Origin: Candidatus Heimdallarchaeota archaeon
GTDB taxonomy: Archaea > Asgardarchaeota > Heimdallarchaeia > Heimdallarchaeales > Kariarchaeaceae
Length of the DNA stretch: 12,810 nucleotides
NCBI GenBank assembly: GCA_022574115.1
Contig: JACZSS010000015.1
Location: 1 to 12,810 of the forward strand
Direction: 5' to 3'
The notes under the pieces are model-generated. The model was given only the letters and a program-made list of their open reading frames with translations. It did not search any database and was not told the DNA's origin. A program made the translations under genes and the position numbers. Positions within the stretch are counted from its first letter, which is position 1. Each line of letters starts with the position of its first letter. Positions 7,201 through 12,810 of the stretch are shown here, piece after piece.

Positions 7201-7939
7201 AAATCGCATTAATGCTAACATACTGTATCTGATAGTATTAGGTTTGGCGTTAATATTCTTTGGCTCTGGGTTAAGTCATAGAGGACCAAACTCATTTCTT
7301 CCGCAAGATACATTGTCATCTGACCTTGGGGAACATGTACTAATCAACCTGCCTTTTGTGATTTTAATCAGTTATATCTATTATGTAGCCTTGACGGGGA
7401 GAGAATTTCTCCTCGATGAGGTTCGAGATCAACAAAAACTCAAATCTGGGTTATTGGGAAGGTTGACATCTGGCAACACAATACATGTTATGGCGATTTT
7501 ATTAAATTTACTTCCCTATCTAATAATTTCATACGGTTTTGCCTATTTCTATAAACCCGCTGAACATCAAGGTGCAATGTTTGCATATTTAGCACTTTAT
7601 TTTATATCATTACCAGTCTTAATTATCATCTCTAGGAAAAGAAGATCTGAAACATTTAATGTTGTTTCGAGTCTTGCGGGTTATTACATGTTTCTGACCG
7701 CATTCATAGTTCTGGGCGCAGCCCAAGAAGTTTACAAGGCCATCACTGGTGTTGCTGATAATCCAGATGCGAAAAGACCCGATACAATAATTCCATTAGA
7801 ATTGGCGATTTTCTACTTTACCCTCTTATTACTAGTTACAATTGCTTGGACGATTTACCTAAGCCGGGATGAAGATAAGAATTCGACGAACAAAAGAATG
7901 AAAACACAGAACACGAGCTCAGGAGGGACTACGCCTTGA
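4238..7939 (+). CDS. Giant polytopic membrane protein with two N-terminal zinc ribbons and a coiled coil
   Basis: A 1233-residue protein. Residues 5-29 and 59-83 are near-duplicate zinc ribbons (C7/C10/C21/C24 and C61/C64/C75/C78, each C-x2-C-x10-C-x2-C), joined by a Ser/Thr/Gln-rich linker. About six membrane segments follow (118-153, 172-212, 230-263), then a soluble 200-residue region (about 305-500) rich in heptad-like Leu/Ile with Glu/Lys/Gln, predicted coiled coil, then about 22 more membrane segments (508-1215) and a charged Ser/Thr-rich tail. With an even number of segments before it, the coiled coil should face the same side as the zinc ribbons, most likely the cytoplasm. Coiled coil followed by many membrane helices, and the stretch at 507-600, are reminiscent of the start of DUF2339 membrane proteins; this is a weak match from memory. 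No transporter, protease or glycosyltransferase motif is recognisable. Second gene of the operon; its TGA overlaps the TTG start of the third gene. Function unknown. Confidence 0.8.
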   Translation: MSTSTTCQECGRVYNKPINFCLSCGTKMGEGSASVQKQKQSTGTSPTQVSPAAVTTQTTTCQHCGREYTDPVKFCLTCGHKMGDLPTEGFKQTRFRPTEEVRVARKTPQQVTMHYFRDITAVLWVFVLGSLLVLVFYEFWWVTTIILVVIYTWKNQSEINIEYPRSSPRSNSPIISGMILAFLTLFTFFDYFAFTFAIMFVLIVIAVVLYQFIPPKYIIDRYYKSQPQGGYLIVGTVLYLVFLFQNLPVAYFIYIIFVALQINEYHSKFDLELGEAALRETASQATLDLPVQPYLIPATYHEQVGQRVPDLSLSILTQNVEALDHEVTEQIRSLHAVVDSYQNINAEYEEVIPKIQEELDEILKEGDEKANNPEYLDGLNNSITRLIQNHENLDQRFNEMLETTPAKIEKIQVRVEHLNDTIKDLQKETSKKINEAAVIDFGIHYGKLQDLQTSLVTHYQLIITKLEEQRKMAYEARMTQITAREIAEAERQTVKSFQLRGLASEKIVSNLFAYIGVAFLIFGFIAAMTFSYINFIRPIFPSNVETSTALIGVSLLYLLAAIVSTVPVFILSKFNIRAKIIPRIFISVGILLVQLTTSVQTLYFDNLDDLNTGFPLIGFGLGVLFFALAYRLTSQAIGFFASEFMIGMIYISSSGELFPGGQQIAALGVSIMFLVFFAMTIFLMLRKQVWLPLALYDFFAPATFLLSAVNGDILLPEFLALIVASTNVFLMIKDKFPTPKPFSHFITTVSLIYPNILAYYFIFVFKEDIDTTTLGSFYITTLFMGFFALYWIYILFEEELYFSFKIPVSLSLKGAQMILKEFHRRLNWLMLSSLVILFVVAIRLLQRDANLAVLMMGVLMAFFAIIGIIKNLERLVSNSTILMIVEAEFFYVAAIFGEGDSGGPFPPISAIFLLSFTSLLYVLNKYQPTLNVFTNKISADKVAIFVVLAASFNYFMAAQSKKFDTLVILIAVIQFILLFEIASRIENKNRINANILYLIVLGLALIFFGSGLSHRGPNSFLPQDTLSSDLGEHVLINLPFVILISYIYYVALTGREFLLDEVRDQQKLKSGLLGRLTSGNTIHVMAILLNLLPYLIISYGFAYFYKPAEHQGAMFAYLALYFISLPVLIIISRKRRSETFNVVSSLAGYYMFLTAFIVLGAAQEVYKAITGVADNPDAKRPDTIIPLELAIFYFTLLLLVTIAWTIYLSRDEDKNSTNKRMKTQNTSSGGTTP
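4250..4486 (+). repeat. Duplicated zinc-ribbon coding unit
   Basis: Bases 4250-4324 and 4412-4486 encode two 25-residue units identical at 17 positions, including all four Cys and the flanking TTCQ, CGR, Y, P, FCL, CG and KMG residues. The pattern implies an internal duplication whose metal ligands have stayed under selection while surface residues diverged. Confidence 0.65.
7921..7938 (+). promoter_or_regulatory. Strong Shine-Dalgarno and TTG start overlapping the previous stop
   Basis: AGGAGGG (7921-7927) sits 8 bases before TTG at 7936-7938, and this TTG shares bases with the TGA (7937-7939) of the preceding gene. The next in-frame Met is about 60 residues on, beyond the first predicted membrane helix, so TTG is the likely real start. 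The arrangement predicts tight translational coupling of the two membrane proteins. Confidence 0.7.
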
Positions 7940-10900
7940 CTAACGTGAAACAACCTAAAAACGATAGACCCCTAACTTTTGATAAGAGCACGGAATTCAA
8001 TCTCCATCGATTTCGGGAAACACTGCTCATAGTCATACATTTTGTAATAGCCTTGATAAATGTCACAATTTACCCATTGCACTTTTTTGACGACCAAGAA
8101 ATACTCATTTCTGGAAGCATGATTGCGGTATCTCTGGCCTCCATATTTTACTTATTCATCATCGATACAGTAAATAATACGTCGATTACAACCCTGACGA
8201 TCCTAATCCAGTTTAATGTTTTATTAGCAGCGTGGACCTTGGAAATACCATTTTATTTCTTAATTAGCTCACTGTTGGTGTATGGTACAGCAGCGTTAAC
8301 TGTTAGACAAAGGTCTGGACATTTCACCTCTGAAACCGTTACTTATGTGCTTACGGGGATATTAGCAAGTAATTTTATTTACTGGTACTTTTTATCTCCT
8401 GAAGCTACTATCTATTATGTATTTGAATTATTAGCATCAGAAATATTAATTGGATTTCTTTTGCTGTTGAATGTAAAGAATGTCGCGTGGCAATATTTTT
8501 ATACAATTCCCTTTATTCAGATCCTCTTGCTACTACCTAAAGTTTCAGAGATGAAGTCGAACTTAGGCACAGAGAACCTAGCCCAATATTTCATAGATTT
8601 TCAACTTGTAATTTTTGCATTCTTCATGTTAACAATTTATTTATTTTATCGCAGATTAAACCTCTCGGCGGTATTTGATGAATTTTACCGTGTCTTAACT
8701 GCCTTAATAGTTCTTCTGGGAATTAGTCTATTCGTTCTTAATGAAGATTTGACAGACATATTACCATCAGAGAATTATTCGTTAACCATAATGTCCATCA
8801 TTTTCGTCTTGTATATCACCCTTCCATTTATCGATTCATTATTGAGTGGAGAAAACTTGACCACAAAATCTGAGGCTGCAGCCTTAGGTTTGGGAGTCAC
8901 TAATCTATTCACATTTTTGAATATTGTCTCTGATGTTGAAATTGTTTCTTACATGGATCATGGACTCCTAATGTATGCTATGTTAATGGTGTCATTGTAT
9001 TTTGCTAGATCGGAGAATGAATACATCGGGGGGATTTCAATTTGGCAATTATTGCTATTGCTTCAATTCCAATACATGGGATCAATCTATAATAACACGG
9101 TACAAGTGATCGGATTTCTCACACTTGTTATTCTTAAATCCTATACGATCAGTAGACTAAAAACTGACTCTGATCTCGGATATTATAATATTATTGGAAT
9201 TTATGGGTTCATCATTATCTCGTCGATCAATCAATTTATTAGAGGTGGGAATGAAATGTCACTTTCAATTCTTCTGATAGGTGGATCAATTCTCTGGTTT
9301 ACTAGGTTAGTTAGTAATAATGGCCATATGCTGGCTGTAATCAAATATGCTCAGGCAATTACATTTTTCTTATTGGCATTCAATAATGGCCGGAAGGAAT
9401 TATTTTCGTCTATTTCGGGATTTGAAAACTATGATCTTGGACTCATTGGATATGCCATCTTTTTGATCCTAGTCACGATTCTGGAAAAACAGGATGAAAG
9501 TTCAGTTCTCGATACTTCATATGTCTCACAGGGTTTGGTGATTATGCTTATCCTCTTTAAAGGCATTCTTGATTTGCCAGTCTTGCTACCAATGATCAGT
9601 TTGATAGCGATCCCAACTCTGATCATTGCAAAGAAACTAAGTGGTGTAGAATATGAGCGGATAATTTCAATCCATGCGCTTACATTAGCGGTAACGTCTG
9701 TAACTGGGTACTACAATGACGGTTTCCTAGGTTTCAAGATGTCATTGGTGATGATGAGTTATATTTTGGGACAACTTATACCCAATATCATAGGTTTAGT
9801 TAAGCCCGAAGCCTATCGAATGAAATTACTGCAATATAGTAACATCGGACTCATGTCAGTATTTACTTTACATAGAGTTTGGAATCCAATTTCAAATGTA
9901 CCACATCCACTAGTTATATTTTTGGTAATTGCAATTTTTATTTTCTCTAACCCACTTGTATCTAGGGGTCAAGAAGATTTAACCCAATTCATTTCCTTAC
10001 TAGGTAATATTGGTTTGTTTTCAATTACCAAAAAATACAGTTCTTTGAGAATTCCGTCAATCCCTGGATTAGTGGATTTTGATCTAGCTTTTCCAATTAC
10101 ATTGACTGCGGTCTTGATAATATTGTTGGGAGCTAGTGTTATTTTCTTCAAATACTATCAGACTTCAAATGAATCGCTACATCTGTACGTAAATTCGATT
10201 ATTGGATTTGTAATAATAATCTCTGTCTTGCAACTAATTGCTGAGTCGATCGATCGTTCCTTGCCAAATCCAGTTAACTCCAGTCTTATTTCTCTTATCG
10301 TAATCCTACTTACCGGATTAGTTTATTTGAAATCGAACGAAATCGCGACAATTACAATTAACTTAGCAATTGCGAGTCAGTTCATTGTCAACTTAAGTGG
10401 GAGGCAGGCATTTATGTTACTTGGGGGTACAGAGATTCTTCTCTCGAATGTAAGTATTTTGATCCAAGCTTTGTTCTTGATTTATCTAACCAGAAATTTA
10501 GTCTTGGAGAAATCACATACCATATATTCCATTGCAACTGCTTCATTTTTGATAATATTACTTGTCGGAACTGAAATAATTGATGGCAACCGCTATTTGC
10601 TGGAACTTACTGCTTTACTCCTCCTAAGCCCAATTATTGCTGAAATCTTAGGAAAGCATTCGCTAAGTTCTGGATCCTCAGTATGGATTGTAAGTATAAG
10701 TGGATCAATCCTGTTTGGAGTTCGCTCTTTTGCTACTTTAATCGATACTTCGTTCATTGATCCCGATTATTCATTAATCGCAAATCTCGTTTTTACCTTG
10801 ATTATCGTGTATAATCTCTATGTCTTCAAAGATTACGAAGATAAGGAGGATAACTCAATCAAATATCTGTATTATTTCAGCTATCTCGTGCTGATTTTTA

Positions 10901-12231
10901 CCGCATCACAATTAGTCAACTCGATTCACCCAATGTTAATCGGAACTGGCATTTTATTACTAACTGTAATTAATGTGTTTCAACCATCAGAAGAAACTAG
11001 ATATCAAATTCCTATTCTCCAAGCATTTGGATTTTTGATTTTCATCGGAAAGAATTATACAACTGACTTCCTTGGACTTATAATTCGTGTTCAATATTTG
11101 TTTTTCATCATGTGGGTAGCGATCATGCTTTCCATGTGGTATTTCAGAGGAATTGATAAGGAATTGAACATCATCAGCATTTCTATTTATGGTATCGCTA
11201 CTGCTTTCACGTTCTCAAGTCAAGCTTTCGAATCATTTCCATTCAAACCACTGGTATTACTTCCCACAATGGTTGTGACATTGGCTTTCTTCTTTTTATT
11301 TCATAATAGAGTTCGTGGAGATTATTTGAAATTACAGATTAGTACCTTTGTTGTGATGATGTTGTCACTGATTCCTATCTCAATGGAACTTGGTAATTCA
11401 TATACCGGGAGCCAATTATTAATCTACAGATTACTAATTGATTGGCTGTTGTTTGTCCCTTTAGCGATTGAAATTTTGATCTTTGCAAAGCCATTTATCG
11501 AAAATGCATATTCAACAGGAACTGAATTGGAGTGGAAAAAATGGGATCAAACAATCATATTCTCGCTGATTGGAATGACTGTTATTGGACTAGTAATCGG
11601 GGCTGAACGGGTTTTTGCTCTGAAGTTCATGGCTTTAGTCATTGGTTTGTGGCTCCTTTCGCCGTCTTTCATCAGACCAGCATTAGCGTGGACTACTTCA
11701 CTATATACAATTTTTGTGTATGGATATTTAGTTGCCCAACTGCGTGATGTTAATGAAGGTATTCCCGCAGAATACTTCTACTCACTAGCTCTTTTTGGAA
11801 TTATTATGACTGCAGGCGGTGTCTATAATGATAAAAATTTCAAAGGAGAACCACTCACAACATCCTTAACGGTTACAGGTTCAGTATTAACGGCTATTTC
11901 GATTATTGCACCATTATTCCTTGCAGCAAAATTAGAATACCTCCCCAACATATCGTTTGAGGATGTTCTAATTGAATTCCTAGTCAACATCGTGTGGGCT
12001 GCTCAGGGGTTAATTTTGTTTTCACTTAGCAGAAGAATGTCAAAAGATTATCTGAGAAGATTAGCGCTCGCTATACTCATAGCAGATATAATTAAAACTG
12101 CAATAGATATATTCCAACAGATTGAAAACGATTTGATTAGGATTATTGGATCGATGGCATTAGGTGGAGTTTTAATTTATATTTTCTACCTCTTTTCAGC
12201 TGATGACGAAATACCTGTCAAAATAGAATAG
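7936..12231 (+). CDS. Giant all-membrane protein, about 45-50 segments, DUF2339-like C-terminus
   Basis: A 1431-residue protein starting at TTG with a strong Shine-Dalgarno. After about 25 polar N-terminal residues almost the whole chain is hydrophobic segments separated by short loops; by eye I count about 45-50 membrane helices, far above the 10-14 of ordinary transporters. There are no Cys-rich motifs, large soluble domains or recognisable catalytic signatures. The C-terminal 45 residues before the tail (about 1373-1417) carry R, then K1387-x3-D1391, R1402 and a Gly-containing last helix, which resembles from memory the conserved end of DUF2339 membrane proteins (lKlflxDl...lyRilsflxLGxxLl). 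The preceding protein resembles the beginning of that family, so the pair may be an expanded, two-chain version. Last gene of the operon, ending 46 bases from a convergent gene. The long, uninterrupted frame argues against frameshift or decay. Function unknown. Confidence 0.75.
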   Translation: MTNVKQPKNDRPLTFDKSTEFNLHRFRETLLIVIHFVIALINVTIYPLHFFDDQEILISGSMIAVSLASIFYLFIIDTVNNTSITTLTILIQFNVLLAAWTLEIPFYFLISSLLVYGTAALTVRQRSGHFTSETVTYVLTGILASNFIYWYFLSPEATIYYVFELLASEILIGFLLLLNVKNVAWQYFYTIPFIQILLLLPKVSEMKSNLGTENLAQYFIDFQLVIFAFFMLTIYLFYRRLNLSAVFDEFYRVLTALIVLLGISLFVLNEDLTDILPSENYSLTIMSIIFVLYITLPFIDSLLSGENLTTKSEAAALGLGVTNLFTFLNIVSDVEIVSYMDHGLLMYAMLMVSLYFARSENEYIGGISIWQLLLLLQFQYMGSIYNNTVQVIGFLTLVILKSYTISRLKTDSDLGYYNIIGIYGFIIISSINQFIRGGNEMSLSILLIGGSILWFTRLVSNNGHMLAVIKYAQAITFFLLAFNNGRKELFSSISGFENYDLGLIGYAIFLILVTILEKQDESSVLDTSYVSQGLVIMLILFKGILDLPVLLPMISLIAIPTLIIAKKLSGVEYERIISIHALTLAVTSVTGYYNDGFLGFKMSLVMMSYILGQLIPNIIGLVKPEAYRMKLLQYSNIGLMSVFTLHRVWNPISNVPHPLVIFLVIAIFIFSNPLVSRGQEDLTQFISLLGNIGLFSITKKYSSLRIPSIPGLVDFDLAFPITLTAVLIILLGASVIFFKYYQTSNESLHLYVNSIIGFVIIISVLQLIAESIDRSLPNPVNSSLISLIVILLTGLVYLKSNEIATITINLAIASQFIVNLSGRQAFMLLGGTEILLSNVSILIQALFLIYLTRNLVLEKSHTIYSIATASFLIILLVGTEIIDGNRYLLELTALLLLSPIIAEILGKHSLSSGSSVWIVSISGSILFGVRSFATLIDTSFIDPDYSLIANLVFTLIIVYNLYVFKDYEDKEDNSIKYLYYFSYLVLIFTASQLVNSIHPMLIGTGILLLTVINVFQPSEETRYQIPILQAFGFLIFIGKNYTTDFLGLIIRVQYLFFIMWVAIMLSMWYFRGIDKELNIISISIYGIATAFTFSSQAFESFPFKPLVLLPTMVVTLAFFFLFHNRVRGDYLKLQISTFVVMMLSLIPISMELGNSYTGSQLLIYRLLIDWLLFVPLAIEILIFAKPFIENAYSTGTELEWKKWDQTIIFSLIGMTVIGLVIGAERVFALKFMALVIGLWLLSPSFIRPALAWTTSLYTIFVYGYLVAQLRDVNEGIPAEYFYSLALFGIIMTAGGVYNDKNFKGEPLTTSLTVTGSVLTAISIIAPLFLAAKLEYLPNISFEDVLIEFLVNIVWAAQGLILFSLSRRMSKDYLRRLALAILIADIIKTAIDIFQQIENDLIRIIGSMALGGVLIYIFYLFSADDEIPVKIE

Positions 12232-12277
12232 TCGCACTGTCTAAACGTCAAATCTAAAGAAACATTAGAAATTATGG

Positions 12278-12810
12278 TTAATTAAGTTCAATGCTCCAAT
12301 GAGCGGTCATCATGCCAAAGTAGGTTGGAAGAGAATAGTGAACTGACTGTGTTGTAGATTGATAATTATCAAAAATCCCTTGTAGGATTGACATCCCAGC
12401 CATGCCGCATGCCAGTGCCGTCGGTTGTAATTCTAAGAATTCTTCAAAGGTTTCCCGGTTAGGTTCTCTGGCCCATTCTTGAATCAATAAATCAAACGGT
12501 TTGGATGTATCGTGATATCCATAGGGACCATCTGGATCATGTGTATGAGATAAGTCACCACTAAAAATCAAACATATTCTCTCGGTTTTTGATCTGATTA
12601 GAGAGATTAATAGATTGGAGATCTTTTTCAATTCAGACTGAATATCAAAAATTCCCTCGTGACGAGATCTAGGTACCCCAAGGATGGTGAGCTTAGTCTC
12701 TTCCTTCATCGAAAAGTATAGTGGGACCACCTCACCCCAAGCAAGGGTTAGCGGGTAGCCCTCAAACCCTTGAACTAGTTCTTCGGTCTTTACACCAGAT
12801 GCTTGCAAAA
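12278..12810 (-). CDS. LigB/Memo-like class III extradiol dioxygenase-family protein, 3' part (5' end outside window)
   Basis: The visible 176 residues are the C-terminal two thirds of a protein of the class III extradiol dioxygenase subunit B (LigB) superfamily, which also includes Memo/AMMECR1-linked proteins. Supporting motifs are WGEVVPLYF (24-32, matching the HGxxVPL block), FSGDLSH (82-88, with the family's catalytic-site His), the adjacent DGPYGYH, and CGMAGMSILQGI (134-145, matching the ECGxxxxxxLxGAL block). The N-terminal part with the first metal-binding His residues is missing because the window ends. A TTG at 12806-12808 could be read as a start, but the family length makes a true start beyond the edge more likely. 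The usual DHG preceding VPL is AWG here, so a metal ligand or active-site residue may differ. Members are Fe(II)-dependent aromatic-ring cleavage enzymes or non-enzymatic relatives; which applies cannot be told from this fragment. Convergent with the operon and probably independent of it. Confidence 0.75.
   Translation of the reverse strand, partial: LQASGVKTEELVQGFEGYPLTLAWGEVVPLYFSMKEETKLTILGVPRSRHEGIFDIQSELKKISNLLISLIRSKTERICLIFSGDLSHTHDPDGPYGYHDTSKPFDLLIQEWAREPNRETFEEFLELQPTALACGMAGMSILQGIFDNYQSTTQSVHYSLPTYFGMMTAHWSIELN

Noticed and set aside
9429..10151. Minus-strand open frames inside the second giant membrane protein gene
   Set aside because: Short, no start signals, and entirely opposite a continuous hydrophobic coding frame; explained by codon bias of that gene.
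4238..12231. The two giant membrane proteins as one gene split by a frameshift
   Set aside because: The second frame has its own strong Shine-Dalgarno at correct spacing to a TTG, the first protein ends in a normal charged tail after its last helix, and the second begins with a polar N-terminus. This is what two separate coupled genes look like.
1..12810. CRISPR array, insertion sequence, integrase or other mobile element
   Set aside because: No regularly spaced direct repeats, no transposase or recombinase motifs, and no terminal inverted repeats with target duplications were seen; only short local inverted repeats near promoters.

Overview
The window looks archaeal and most likely comes from an Asgard-type archaeon (Heimdall/Loki-like). 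It is AT-rich and has a textbook archaeal promoter (purine/A-rich BRE followed by TTTAAATA) at 2151-2165. It encodes a eukaryote-like RING/PHD-type zinc finger on a chain of winged-helix modules, zinc-ribbon membrane proteins and an HflX-type GTPase. The archaeal call rests on promoter and gene content. The Asgard call is inference, because no marker gene (rRNA, ESP actin, ESCRT) is in the window.

Layout: 1-261 is the 3' end of an unrecognised short helical protein. 262-521 is a 260-base leader/intergenic region with a T-rich stop, a TATA-like box and two inverted repeats. 522-1916 encodes a divergent HflX-family GTPase. 1917-2337 is a gene-free stretch holding weak hairpins, a second TATA-like box, then the strong promoter overlapping a 14-bp inverted repeat. 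2338-12231 is a tight three-gene operon: (i) a roughly 631-residue tandem winged-helix protein ending in a zinc ribbon plus a C4H2C2 RING/PHD-like finger; (ii) a 1233-residue membrane protein with two duplicated N-terminal zinc ribbons, about six membrane segments, a long cytoplasmic coiled coil and about 22 more membrane segments; (iii) a 1431-residue protein that is almost entirely membrane, about 45-50 segments, whose C-terminus resembles the end of DUF2339-type membrane proteins. On the minus strand, 12278-12810 is the 3' part of a LigB/Memo-like class III extradiol dioxygenase-family gene, convergent with the operon.

How the genes may work together: spacing of 4 nt and a 4-nt TTGA overlap, each with a strong Shine-Dalgarno, indicate that the three operon products are made together. 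The simplest model (inference) is a membrane assembly of two giant polytopic proteins. The first exposes zinc ribbons and a coiled coil to the cytoplasm, and the soluble winged-helix/RING-like protein acts as its cytoplasmic partner or as regulator of the operon through the palindrome at its promoter. I know of no described system with this layout, and no substrate or reaction can be read from the sequence. The HflX-like and dioxygenase-like genes appear to be unrelated neighbours.
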